A stretch of 64,000 nucleotides of DNA from Verticillium longisporum. Its lineage: Eukaryota > Ascomycota > Sordariomycetes > Glomerellales > Plectosphaerellaceae. This document shows, piece after piece, positions 12,801-24,518 of this stretch. The stretch's first letter is position 1. Every line of letters begins with the position of its first letter. The stretch is from assembly GCA_019188255.1 (NCBI GenBank), contig JAETXT010000002.1, positions 2,604,001 through 2,668,000 of the forward strand. The letters are read 5' to 3'. The notes beneath the pieces were generated by a model. It ran no database searches. It saw nothing but the letters and a program-made list of their open reading frames with translations, and had not been told where the DNA came from. Made by a program: the position numbers and the translations under genes.

Positions 12801-15100
12801 TAATTAGATATATATCTTAGGCCTCTAAATATTATAACTATTAATGCTAGAACGAACTTTACCTCTATAGAGTTTAGAGTAGAGGTACGCCTCCTAAGTA
12901 TAACCTACTATTAGATCCTTATAGAGGCCTATTAGTTAATTAATAAGGTTAAGAGCTATTATAAGCTAATATATAGAGCGTATAAAATCTTAAAAGTAGA
13001 GTCTTATAATATAAGCCTAGAATCACTACTTTAAGGAGCTATAAAGGTAGTAAACGATACTATTAGGCCTAATAGATTAATATCTATACTATTTATATTC
13101 GGGGCAATACCTAGGATTACCGCTAACTTAGCGCTTACTACGACCTAAGCATAGTATACTAAAGTAGTTAATACAGCAATAGCGGAGCTTTAGCGAATAA
13201 TCGCTAAGCGGAAGGTTAATAACGTTCTTAATATTTATAATAGACTAGATATTAAGTAGTTACTATTAAGATTACTAGAGCTAGGAAGCGATATTCTTAT
13301 ATTCTAAGAGCGGGAGAAATAGACTAGTCCCTATAAGGTTATATCGGTTTCTAATATAGTAGTTATAATCGAAATAGTTAATAGCTTAATGGAGTTTAGA
13401 GGAATATATATTAAGCTATATAATAGATCGCTAGATTAATAGGCTAGGGAGATAATAGTAGTTCGAACTCTAGAGACCCTAGAACTATTTAAGTACCTAG
13501 AGCTAATTCTACTATAACGATATAGGAGACCTAGGAAGTTAATAAACGCTATAAATCTATTATAGACGGCTTTTATAGATTATAAGAGTAGTACGATTAG
13601 GACTTTATAAATTAAATATTAAATTATTATTAAAAGGGAATAATAGGGGTACGACCTAGCTATTTAATTATATAATAAAAATAGAATAATAACCCCTAGG
13701 AAGCTATTTAAATAGTCTAATTAGGAGGAAATCGACTTACTCCTAATAGCTAGAGTAATCGTACTAATTAGGAGATCCGCATTTCCTAGTACTAAGATCT
13801 TTAGATACTAGCTTATAAGAGAGGTAAAAGGCCTCCCTTAAGCCCTATATAAGAAGTTAAGACTAATAGTTTAAGGATATAATAACTAGGAGAAGATAAC
13901 CCTATTAATGTAATTGCCTACGATTATACGCTATAGCTAATAACTAATCCTAGCAATTACCCTAATACTATAGTAACGTAGCTACTAGTTAATATTCTAT
14001 AATATTAATTAAGCCTATATTTAGAGTACTATAGATCTATTATATAACGTTCTCCTATATATTCCTAAGGAGCTATAATATAGATACTTTAACGGAATCG
14101 TCTTCTATATTATAAAGCTACTCTATAGTATTATAGAGTTAGGTCTCTATTAGTTTATAATCTATTAGCGCTATTATAGAGAGCGCTTAAACGCTATTCT
14201 AATAGGCTACGATCCGTATTTACTTCTAACTAGAGCTAGAGAGAGCTTTAGACTAATCGGAATATAGACTAACGATACCCTTAACCTCGGAGAGCCCGTA
14301 TTTATATAAAAGGAATAAATAGAGCTCGAAAGTACTAGCTTCTAGGTAAAGCCTACTTCTATCCTTAATATAGGATCTAATAGTATCTTTAATAGCTATA
14401 TTATTAAAGTTGGAATTAAAGATCTTATAATTTAATAGAAAGGCTAAGGTAATCGCCTAGAGCTAGTAACTCTAGGGATAGCGAGCTTAGAATAGGAATA
14501 TATCGCCTAGAGAGCTCGTAGTACTTATATTACTTTAACCTATTAACTAGAAATAGCCTTCGATTTCTCTATTATAGTCTAAGCTAAGAACTTATAGGAG
14601 GACGACTTTAAATAGCTTAATAAATATATATAATAGTAGATTGCTAATATAGGCTATAGCTTGAATTATATATACCTAGATCTCTTAACGGCCTAACTTT
14701 ATATATTTATTAATAGCTCCTTTACTAATAATAAGGACCTAAGTTTATAGATCGGATTCGTTATCCTCCTTAATAATAAATATTCCTATAATTAGGAGAA
14801 TGCCTTTATAGTATATAGTAATATCCTCTATTAGTAATCTATTAAATATAAACGGGTTATATATTTAGTTCTAGCTAGTAAGATCTATAGGATAATTAAT
14901 AGCTTTAATATAGCTTATATCCTTAAATAGATATTCTAAGAGATCTATAAATGCTTAGAACTATTACTCCTATAGATAGTTATCTATATTAATAGCTACT
15001 CGCTCTATTAATACCTAGTTTAACTAAGTATAATAGTAGAGAAACGCTTAATAATAGATCTTATAGTATTATAATAAAGCTACGAAGAATATAAAGTCGA
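9900..15100 (+). pseudogene. Decayed copia polyprotein (gag, integrase, RT, RNase H)
   Basis: With RIP-type stops read as CAG/CAA/TGG, the frame shows a copia order: integrase C-terminal part before RT. The fungal copia motif LFIFGAIPRITADLAL reads at about 13088-13135. The RT fingers/palm read (S)RLIVQGHNNQEKITLL near 13858-13905, a decayed MRYSQRLILAI near 13929, then IIKPLYGIIESGL near 14111-14150. RNase H reads ARLYIFVNGSFANNKDLSLQIGF (split across about 14690-14760). Upstream of about 12240 the sequence is presumably gag and protease but I could not assign domains. No intact frame survives. Confidence 0.75.
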
Positions 15101-16810
15101 CGAAATTCATTAGATCGCTAGAGGCGATAACTCTATAGATTTAATAATTAAAGGAGCGCTAAACTAGGTACTAGAAGCGCTAATAAGCTCTAACGAAGTT
15201 ATAATTAGGATTAAAGGATAAATTAAACGTTAAGAAAAGAATAATTAAGGGGTAAAGGTAATTAATATTAGTAAAAATATAGTAAAGCCTAAAAACGAGT
15301 ACCCTAGAAGTAAAAACGACGACTCCGTAATTAGTAAAATAGTAAAGCAACTACTCTATAAAGCGGACTAGGCCTCGGAATCCGAAGAATCCGAGTTTAA
15401 CTATTCTAGCGAGTCCTACTAGAGGCAGTTAAAGAGCCGTAGAGCTATAGCCCGCCTAGCTACCTTGCGATCGGTATTATAAAGACTATTAAGGTCCTTA
15501 TTAGGGTCGTTACCCCCCTTTACCTCCTCCTCCTTAGTAATCGTTAATATACCTTTTATAATAGTATACTACTTCTCTATATCCTATATCCCCTATTAGC
15601 TAATTATATAATTAGATAATTAAGGAAATAATAGAGAAGAGAGCTTACTAGCTTATTATTCTTATCCTAGGCGGCTAAAAACTTTATAATAGGCTTAAAT
15701 GCCCTAATCGGACTATAGATAATAATCGTTAGAGCTATAGATACTAGAAAATAGAGATCGCGGAAGCTTATATTAGTTTATAAGAATACTTAGAAGTATA
15801 TTTATAGTAATAGGAACCCTTAAGCTCTAAATTATAGTATACGCTATTAATACTAGTTTTAGTTTACTTATTAATAAGATAAGACTTTAAGCATCCTAAA
15901 TAGGGGACCTTACGAATATTATTATATATACGTACTATATCCTAGATTAATAGCTTCTACGATTAATATTAACTAAGTTCTTATACTTCGCTACTCTCTT
16001 AGTAGGAGGGGTAATAGGCGTAGGGGTTTTACGCTTAGGCGGTATTATTAAGGCTAGGAAGAGAGAAAGAGGAAGAGAGAGAGAGTAGTAAAAAGGGGGA
16101 TTTATTAATCGTTAGAACTCTAAAATAGTAGATTAGGCTAGCTAATCTAAAAATGAAGAAATCGATATAGGGAGAGGGAAAAGTAAATAGAATAGAGTTA
16201 CTATAACTTATTAACTAGATATATAGATCTATAGAGTATAGTATTTACTAGATTAATTAAATAGGATCTATTAATTCTATTTAAATAGTTTAATTCTATT
16301 ATTCTCTTTTAAAGGTAATTTAATTCTATTATTCTAATAGGAAAGCTAATAAAAGAGAATAATAATTATTCTTTTACCTTCTATTAGTATACTAGTAATT
16401 TAGAGGCGTTAAGAGTATATATTTAGCTATTATAAGAGCGCTATTTAATTGCCTATTATACTATTAGATTATTATTTATTTCCTTTATTAAAGGGATTTA
16501 ACCGCCTATTCCTATTATTTAAATTGTAACTTAATTTATTTCCTTAGAGAGCTATTTATAAGCAATTCTACTACTCTAAGGTATTAGGAACTAGGGACCT
16601 AATGCCTATAGGAATAGTAGGATTAAGCTACGTTTTCCTTATCCTATTTATTATTCTCCTATTATTAATTATTTACTTTAAGGCTAGAAGAGTAGATCTA
16701 ATACGCTAAAGACTAGAGATTAGAAGCGCATTAGAGCGGCTATCGACCCTAGTAATAGCTCCTAATATTAGTTCTTATAGCTATTCTATCTATAAAGAAA
16801 AGAGAGCTAG
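15101..16810 (+). other. 1.7 kb of the copia element without recognisable domains
   Basis: This lies between the RNase H relic and the 3' LTR and is longer than the usual 3' leader of copia elements. It is less AT-rich near 15290-15540 (several CG-containing stretches) and ends in a purine tract. I could not recover a convincing frame. It may be an extra non-structural ORF or captured sequence. Confidence 0.4.
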
Positions 16811-17097
16811 TATTAAACTAATATTAGGGGATTCCCTAGGGCAGTAATCTCGGTAGGGGATTACCGATATAGTAATTACTATAGCTAGGATTTATAGCTC
16901 TCAGGAGTACGTAAATTATAGCTTACGTAATTAGTAAATTAGATAGGTATATCTAACTTATATACGTAGTAGTAATTTAGAAAGAGATTATTAACTATAT
17001 TATAAGACTTATATTACCTACTCTACCTATTTAGAGCTCTTAAGCATAGCTAAAGCAATAAAACGGGGTTTATATAAGTAGTAAAGCCCTCTTAATA
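16811..17097 (+). repeat. 3' LTR of nested copia element
   Basis: 287 bp direct repeat of 9588-9871; slightly more C-to-T and G-to-A decay than the 5' copy (for example CTCAAGCATAGC in the 5' copy is CTTAAGCATAGC here). Confidence 0.94.
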
Positions 17098-19828
17098 ATA
17101 TATTAAAATAGGGGATAAATAGAAAATAGTATTTAGAATAAAATATAGCTATTTTAAATACTTTATTATATTATTTAGCCTTATAAATATATTAACTACC
17201 TTTTAAATATATATTAATAAAATACTAGCTAACTTTATAGATATAATATATATCGTTTATATAGATAATATCTTAATATATTTAATAATATTAGAAGAAT
17301 ATTAATAGAATACTAGAATAGTACTTAAAAGACTTTAAGAATAGAACCTCTATATAAATCTAGAAAAATACGACTTTAATATAATAATAGTAAAGTCTCT
17401 AAGGTTTATAATCTCCTTTATAAATATATATATTATAGAAGAATGAATTACTATAATAAGGGACTAGCCGACCCCCTAATCCCTAAAAGACTTTTAAAGA
17501 TTCCTTAAGTTTATAGGCTTTTATAAGCGTTTTATTAAAAACTATTCGAAAATCGTAGCCCCCTTAATTAATAAGAATACTAAATAATTAATAATAGACT
17601 TCTAGCTAAATACTATTAATTTAATAGCCTTCTAAAAACTAAAGTTTATATTTACGAGGGCTCCTATCCTCTAATACTTTAATAATAAATTAAAAACGAG
17701 AATTAAGCTTAATATATTAAACTTCGTAATTAGAATAATCCTATTTTAATTAAAGAATAGTTATTAGAAACCGATTATATACTTTTTAAAAAAGCTTAAA
17801 AGTATAGAACTATAATATAATATACTAGAAATAGAAATAATAGTAATTATAGAGTCTTTTAAGATATAGAGATAATACTTTATTTATAATAGATTAATAG
17901 TTAAAGTCCTAATAGATTACTTTAATTATAAATATTTTATAGAAAAGCTAAAGATCTTAGGACGATAAGGAAGATAGTTATAAGCGCTATTAGAGTTCGA
18001 CTTTACTATTAAATACTAAGTAGGTAATAGGAACTTAGCGGATAGCCTCTCTAGGAGGCCCGATTATAAGCTAAGTTAAGGAGAATAGGAGTAGATAAAG
18101 GTATATTATCTATTATTATAGATAAAACGATTCCTTAATATTATTAGGGCTATTATTACGATAGACTAGTAATTAGATAATAGACCTATTAAAGAAGCTA
18201 TTCTAGAAGCCTAGGGAAATAATACTTTCTATAAAGTAAGAAAGGAGTAAAGGCTACCTAATTAATAAATAGAAGTAAATAGCCTATTAACCTTTAAGAA
18301 TAAGATCTTTATTCTATAGGATAAGGCCCTTAGAAACGAAATCCTATAATAAGCCTATAATAGCCTAATAATAGGGTACTAAGGAGTTAGGAAGACTATT
18401 ACCTAGCTTAAAAATATATATTTCTAGAATAATTTAATTAAAGATATTAAGAAATATATCCCTATATACTTAATATATTAGATAATAAAACCCTAATACT
18501 ATAAACTATATAGCTAATTAAATAGCTTATTACTATTTAATAGTCCTTTTAAGGAAATATCTATAGACTTTATTATAGGATTCCTTAAAGTTAGTAAATA
18601 AGATATTATATTAATTATTATAGACCGCTTTATAAAATATACTATATATATATTAATTAATAGTAGACTTATAATAGCTAATCTAGTAATTATATTATAG
18701 GACTATATATTTAAAGGATATAGCTTCTTAAAAGGTATAATCTTAAATAGAGGATTACTATTTACTAATAAGTTTTAGACGATTTTATATAAAATAATAG
18801 GAATAAGGAAATAACTCTTAATAGCCTTCTATTTATAGATTAATAGCTAAATAGAATAATAGAATTAGAACCTAGAATACTACTTTAGAGTATTTTATAA
18901 TTATAAATAAACGGACTAGATTTCCCTACTCCCTATAGCGGAATTTATATATAATATATTATTCTATATAATAATCTAGTAATTATTAGTAAAAGTACTA
19001 ATAGGATATAACCTAGCTAGACTAGGGGACTTAGGCCGAACTATATAACGATAAAGGAACTTAGAGATAATAGAACTATAAATAGCCTAATAGATAATTA
19101 AGAGAAAGATAATCTATAGACTCTTAGAGACTAATAATAGATATTCAGCCCGCTATTATAACCGAGGAAGAATTCGGAAAGAATACGAGGTAAAAGACCT
19201 AGTTCTCCTTTTTATAAGAACGATTAAATAGTAGAGACCTAATAAGAAGCTATCTAATAAATACTTTAGACTATTTAGAATTATTAAGAAGATAGGTAGC
19301 TATAATCTAATATATAAACTATAGTTACCCCTTAGCTATAAAGTATATAATATATTCTATATATTATATTTAGAAAATTAGAAAAATAGAGAAAACTAAT
19401 TACTATTTTAGCTATAGATTAATAAAGTATTACTAGCTATAGGAATAGAAGACGTATATATAATTAAGAGAATAATTAATTATAGGGGATTATTATATAA
19501 TCGGTAATACCTTATTAAATAGGAAGGATACTTAGAAAACGAGAATTTATAGGAATTATAGTAAAATATAATAGACGACCTTATTAAGATATATAAATAA
19601 TTATAAGAAAGACTAATAGCGGATTAATAGTAATTTAATTAATATTTAAGGGGTAATCTAGCCCCTAGCCCTACTCTTAAGGGAGAATAAAAAAAAAAAG
19701 AAAGTAAAAGAAAAAACTAAGTAATAGGGGAGTATTAGTAGACTATTAATAGTTCTTAAGCTATAACCTTACTATTACCTTCCTAATTCTTACTATCCTC
19801 CTTATTATTAATAGTATTAATAAGAGTA

Positions 19829-20305
19829 TTATAATTCTAATAAACGATTAATAAGCGAATAATAAATAATTAATAAATAATTTATAATTAGGATATAATT
19901 TTCCTAGATCTCGGACTAGATAGTAACTAGCTTAGTAAGAGAGCTAGTAATCTACTATAGAGTAGTAGCGGAGACCTTAATAATAGTAACGGAATGCTTA
20001 ATAGCCTAAGCGAGGTAATTAATAGTAATAAAGTAGCGAATAGAGTACTTACTAGCCTCCTACTAATCGGTAATAGCCTACTTCTTAGCGCTTAGCGCCT
20101 TATCGTTTTTACTCTTTTAGAGGGCCTTCTAGTTAATAGTCTTAGCTATATCGAAATTAATTAAAAGAAATCTATTAATACTTAGATAATAAGTACCTAG
20201 CTAGTAGGTACTATTTACTTTAAAGATACTAATATAGCTATTCTTAGCTATAGCCTTAATAGCTAACTTAAAGGTATATATAATAGCCTAATACTTAATA
20301 GATAC
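19829..20305 (-). pseudogene. Antisense 156-codon relic frame between pol and 3' LTR of element A
   Basis: Read on the minus strand, this stretch has the same length and frame as the corresponding stretches of B (31320-31796) and C (55557-56033), without a single indel. Almost all stops in the frame are TAG at former CAG or TGG positions; one is TAA (CAA) in all three copies. The neighbouring frames are full of TAA. The inferred product is Ser/Thr/Lys/Ala-rich and matches no family I recognise. It could be an accessory ORF of this chromovirus family or the C-terminal part of a captured gene. Coding status is inference. Confidence 0.4.
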
Positions 20306-21541
20306 TTATAGGGGATTAGCTATTAAATAATAGGGAAATAAAAGGGGGGTAATTTATAGTAAAGTATAGCTTACTTCCTTAGGCTACTCTATAATAGGAG
20401 CATTTAGTAGAACTAGCTATATAAACGATTAATTAATAATTAATAGCTAGATAATAGCTTATTTACTAATATCCTCTTTATAGTAAAGGTACTCCCTATT
20501 TATAATAGAATTAAACTACTTATATATATAATTATAGTAATAGAGATATAGTAAATCTCTAATAGAATACGCCTATCTAGGCTCCTAATAAGGGTTAAGA
20601 GGAAGAGGAGCTATTACTCTATAGCTAATTAGCTATTAAACTATAAAGGAAACGTTAAAAGTAACTTATAAATAGGAAATTATTTAAATAATAGTACTAT
20701 TACTTTTAATTAATAGGTAATTAATAAATAAATATTAATAGATTTATAAATTATTCTTATTAAAGAATTAGAAAACCGGAATCGATCTAAGAACTATATT
20801 TAATTAATAACTATATAATAGCTAATCGTTAAAGGATTATTATAAAAGATATAAAAGTAATATTAAAGAGAGGAGGAATACTATTATTATTATTATTATC
20901 GTTAAAGAAGAAGAAAAGATAGAAATAATAATTAGAAAATCCTCTTATAGATATATTAGAAATCTATAATAAACTATTCTAGAATAATAGCTATTTACTA
21001 AATCTAAATAATAAGAAAAGAAAGAATAAAGAATAATAGATTAATAAATCTATATTAAAAGGCGAATAATTATTAATTAATTATAAAAGAAGCCTATTAA
21101 ATTACTATTTAAGAATAGAATAATATAAGAATAATTAAATAAAATTAAAATAAAGAAAGAAAATAAAAGAATATTAGAATAATAAAACTATATTAATAAG
21201 CTATTATCTATTAATTAATTATAGAAGAATATTATTAGATTATTAAATAAGAATAATAGAAGAATAAGAAATAGAATTAAAATAAAAAGAAAGATATATA
21301 AAAGTATTAAACTATAGCTATTAAATAATAAAGAATTAATTTAGAAATTTTAGCTAATTAATAAAAGGTATTTATTAAAATAGATATTTAAGAATTAGAT
21401 AGAAACCTAGAATATATAAATATCTTTAGACTAAATAATATTAAATAGCCTAAAAGAGAATTACTTAGAAATTAATAGGGACTTTTAATTTAAATATTAT
21501 ATTATATTTTAGGACGAAGTAAAGAGAGAGATAGAGCATTA

Positions 21542-21755
21542 TATTAGGACTTAAAAGAGGTATAAGACCGATAGGGGATCGCTTATTATTTAATTATAGG
21601 AATTAAAAAGAGAGGACTAAGCGTAGTAAAGGAATAATTATAAGAAAGGTTAATAGATTAAGATTTAGAGAAGGGCATCGATTATTCTATCTTCCTAGAG
21701 ACCCCTAAAAGACTAATAGTTAATCCCTTCACTCATTATATAAGACTCCTTGACA
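21542..21755 (+). repeat. 3' LTR of gypsy element A
   Basis: 214 bp direct repeat of 7130-7343. Its outer end keeps TTCACTCAT and CCTTGACA, unmutated at the border with host DNA. Confidence 0.95.
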
Positions 21756-22283
21756 CCCGCCACCGAAGTCATTCATCATGATTTCACCGGTCACTATGGC
21801 ACTACGCGCTGGAAACGTATTATGTGGCGCGGAGAAACATTTATACTTCTACGAGGAACCGGCGTACTTGTCCACGGCTTTTTAACGAAGTTCACTCTCG
21901 GCGATAATATCTGGTCGGCGATGGACGTGGGCATGATCTTATCAGCGCTGCGAATTCAAGGGAGCACCATTGTCACGAAGACGCCTCTCGAAGACATGAA
22001 TGAAGACTTCCTCCAGCGAATCACGGAGGCAGCAACGGCCAAGGTCAAGAAGAATTCATCTCATCGCCAGGTTTTCGCAACTGTTACTACCTTGCTAACC
22101 AGTTCGCAAGAAAACTGGGCCGAGATGTACACCATGCGGGAAGACTATCTGGCCGAGTTTGTTAAGACTATCTCAGACGAAAGTTTGGAGGATTTGACCG
22201 ATATTCGTCGGAAACACTGGGGGTTCTCCATCAATTCCATCATGACGCTGAGCCCGGGGCCGGAGATTGAATACTTCAGCTGA

Positions 22284-23243
22284 TCGACGGACGTTTCTTC
22301 ACCCAGTTCGCCCAGCTGCCCACCCAGCGCCACGCGTCTTTGCTCTCGTCTTCGCTCTGTCCCTGTCGAAGACTTCTTTCTCCTACATTAACGGCCAAGC
22401 ACCCATCACCAAATATTGTCCCTGGTGCCGCTGGTAATTTGATTCTCTTGATTTCGCCAATGCAACTTTGACCATTGATTCGTCAAGCTTTCGACGATAA
22501 GGAGGGTTGCACTTGTCATATGCGCCGTTCCGTGACGACATGGCTCGCTGAGTAATTACACTCTCAGAGTGTTACTACAGCGATTCGATTAGTTTGTTTT
22601 CATCTTCTCATGCTGCTATTGCTGCGTTTCGCCTGATAGGCCAGATAGTTTCTCTCCATAGGAATCAGATTATCTCCTCCTGATACCATCACCAAACCGC
22701 ACACTGTACTGCCGCTTCGACCACAAGTCAATACTCCATTACCTCGAATTCCTTTTGAATAACCTGAAAACCGTCCCTTATACATAGAAAGAACATGGGT
22801 CATGTCAGAGGAGTCTTCCTATGATCAAATAATAGGCAGCCGCTTGCTGGTCTCATGGTTCTCATATAACCTGACAGGTGATTACAAGAGGAAGCATAGA
22901 CACAGAATAAAAGATCAGGGCCTTTTTAATAGCATTGCACGAGCAAACAAGAAGTGATTCTCCAGCGAAAAGATGGTGGCTCGCCAGGAAATCAGCAGTG
23001 ATTCCTTGGAGGGTCACTGGTGGCTTGTCGGTGGCCCGGTGTGGCTCATTGCTCCTGCCTTAGCTATCCTTCCTCACTCCTTCCCATAGTCATTTATCCC
23101 ATGACTTTTCCATTTTTCCTACTTCGCCGTTGTTTCTTCATATGTTCACCCACGTTCTTTGAAACTACTCATATTCTATATACCGACAAGGAAGCACTGT
23201 TATCAGACTAACACTAAGACTCAGCTGGACTGCTTTTTTCGAC
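22284..23243. other. Intergenic region downstream of the broken gene
   Basis: 960 bp of ordinary composition (CpA and TpG present, so not RIP-mutated). Only short unconvincing frames occur. It probably holds the 3' UTR of the broken gene and the former promoter of the relic starting at 23244. Confidence 0.5.
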
Positions 23244-23815
23244 ATGGAAGCCGCTACTCCAGCCATTCATCAGGTACTTGTCGCGCTTACCTGGGCATTT
23301 CTATGCGAGCCTGTCCATAAGAATGGTATTTTCCACCAGCTTTTCTCCAGTGAAGATATCCTGCGTTCTCTTCTCAGTGCCGTTCCGGTATCGTTCGGTC
23401 CCGGCCTCCTCGATATCTGTCAGGAGACCCCTGCGGAGCCACGGAACAGAGAGCTAGTCAGGGGCTAAGGACTACGAGAACGCGTATATAAGAGCTGCGG
23501 AGGGCCCCCCCTGGTTGCGGAAGGCCAGAATTCAGATGTATTCCGACCCCTACCTATATTCTATTGCCTGCGGACCACGTGTGGAAGACCTCTTCACTCT
23601 GCTCTAAACCACGTACTGACAATATCCTACAGTCCGCCACCCCTCCAACTATCGACTTCTTCAAGGGGTTCCCTGGAGAGTTCTGATCTAAATGGGCAAC
23701 CGACGTCCTTATGCTGGAGAAACCTAACGAAAAGCCTCTCATCTATACAGGTTCGGGGACGAATTCGTTAGTCGGTATACAAGCACGCCTCACAGGGTAT
23801 TCCAATATAAATAGT
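23244..23815 (+). pseudogene. GIY-YIG-like fungal gene relic broken by a solo LTR
   Basis: Open from ATG 23244 to 23417; the frame then resumes after the solo LTR at 23627 (GAT ATC|CTA CAG) and runs, with one TGA at about 23686, to TAG near 23813-23815. The downstream part contains KPLIYTGSGTN, which resembles the first strand and turn of GIY-YIG nuclease domains and a fungal-specific family with a similar YxGSGT motif. The C-terminal catalytic region expected after this motif is missing, so the gene was truncated before or after the LTR hit. Family assignment is from memory of the motif and is tentative. Confidence 0.45.
23418..23621 (-). mobile_element. Solo LTR, third family, inverted copy
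   Basis: 204 bp with TGTCAG/CTGACA ends and a perfect 5 bp duplication ATATC (23413-23417, 23622-23626). Reverse complement of the 5896-6081 LTR with an extra roughly 18 bp near the G-rich run at 23500-23520. Not RIP-mutated. Confidence 0.85.
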
Positions 23816-24518
23816 TAGAATATGCAGAACTTAACAATCTCAACCCTGGCGCCGCAATCGCATCTCTTCTAAGCACCGGGATTCTAGACCCGAATCTAAC
23901 ATTGTACCCTTTTATGGACACAGCCCAGGGAAGTACATACCATCTTGAAATATTCTTTTAGATGATTAAACTAAAATGGTAATGATAGAATAACATCCTG
24001 TGATTACGATCTACTATGTGTTGGTATGCAGACATTCATGCCCTGCAAAACACAGGAATCCTACATCATCATCAAATGCCACTGCTCGCTCTGTTGTCTT
24101 TCTATAATGATAATGTCTTCTATGTTATTCATTGTTCTGCAGTTTTGGTGTGTTCTTGGTGTAGTGAATTGAACATCATTGCATGACCTGGCCTTCCTTT
24201 ATCCTCATCGTCGGCTTCGGCACAGCTAGGTAGACATGCTCGATGAAGACATCTGGATTTTATTCCCCCCTCTGTTCTGGTCCTTCATTCCACGGTCCTG
24301 CCGAACACTGAATCGGGAAGTTGCTATATTTATTTTCAGGCTGCTGCACCCCAGACTTCGGCACTTGCGTTCCACATTCCGATATCCCTCTACATTCCTC
24401 ACCCAAACCACCCCGATCCATTCATCAACTTGCATCGCCCACAAAACAGCATCGCTAGAACCACCTGCCGCAGGGTGCAGTTGTTCTCAAACACCTTAGA
24501 CGGCATCAAGTCACAAAC
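23816..24518. other. Intergenic, presumed promoter of the dioxygenase gene
   Basis: 703 bp without a convincing gene. The segment 24340-24515 is C-rich on the plus strand (CCCTCTACATTCCTCACCC and similar), as in fungal 5' UTRs. No TATA box was identified with confidence. Confidence 0.4.

Larger units (their letters stand above)
9588..17097 (+). mobile_element. Ty1/copia element nested in the RT domain of element A
   Basis: 7,510 bp bounded by LTRs 9588-9871 (284 bp) and 16811-17097 (287 bp), starting TATTAAAC and ending CTCTTAATA, with a perfect 5 bp duplication ATATA (9583-9587, 17098-17102). The matching stretch of element C (near 58765-58775) holds one ATATA with no insertion, a natural empty site. 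A purine-rich tract (AAAGAAAAGAGAGCTAG) precedes the 3' LTR. The element is RIP-mutated, though its 5' LTR keeps a few CpA and TpG. It inserted after element A. Confidence 0.95.
7450..19640 (+). pseudogene. Decayed gag-pol of gypsy element A
   Basis: Every frame is full of TAG/TAA, but reading stops as former CAG, CAA or TGG shows the gypsy order. A CCHC knuckle relic lies at about 8461-8530. RT runs from about 9240 to 9582 and, beyond the copia insertion, from 17103 to about 17500, with the catalytic motif reading Y-I-D-N at 17258-17269. RNase H follows with GNRNLADSLSRRPDY still readable at about 18021-18065. The integrase core covers about 18280-19080 (EISIDFIIGFLKVSK near 18557). A chromodomain-like end (IKRIINYRGLLYNRQYLIK) is at about 19464-19520. 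The order RT-RH-INT and the C-terminal chromodomain define the chromovirus type. Coordinates are approximate because there is no intact frame. Confidence 0.85.
7130..21755 (+). mobile_element. Ty3/gypsy chromovirus, element A (RIP-mutated, carries nested copia)
   Basis: LTRs of 214 bp at both ends (7130-7343 and 21542-21755), starting TATTAGGAC and ending CTCCTTAATA or CTCCTTGACA, with a perfect 5 bp target duplication CCCGC (7125-7129, 21756-21760). A purine-rich tract (AAAGAGAGAGATAGAG) sits just before the right LTR. Total 14,626 bp; removing the nested copia and its duplicate leaves 7,111 bp, the same size as B and C. Domain order gag, protease, RT, RNase H, integrase, chromodomain marks a chromovirus. 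The whole element is AT-rich with CpA and TpG almost gone, the mark of repeat-induced point mutation. It cannot encode any protein now. Confidence 0.96.
5626..22283 (+). pseudogene. Host gene (unrecognised family) broken by a solo LTR and a gypsy element
   Basis: Three blocks form one continuous frame: 5626-5895, 6087-7129 and 21761-22283, in total 612 codons including the final stop TGA. The solo LTR (5896-6081) and element A (7130-21755) interrupt it. Removing each element with one copy of its target duplication restores the frame exactly (GGA TTC|CCT; TCG CCC GC|C ACC GAA). In-frame stops remain at 5848 (TAG), 6204 (TGA) and 6945 (TAG); each is one C-to-T step from CAG, CGA and CAG. The start is uncertain: an in-frame TAA lies at 5623 and the MITE lies just upstream. 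Visible features are an acidic segment and a Ser/Thr/Pro-rich linker (about 6400-6640), a short conserved motif KKHAGTIRNAVAYTKVL (6684-6734), a Lys/Arg-rich helix (6960-7110), and a C-terminal folded-looking region after the insertion. I do not recognise the family. A partial second copy lies at 54060-61495. Confidence 0.75.
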
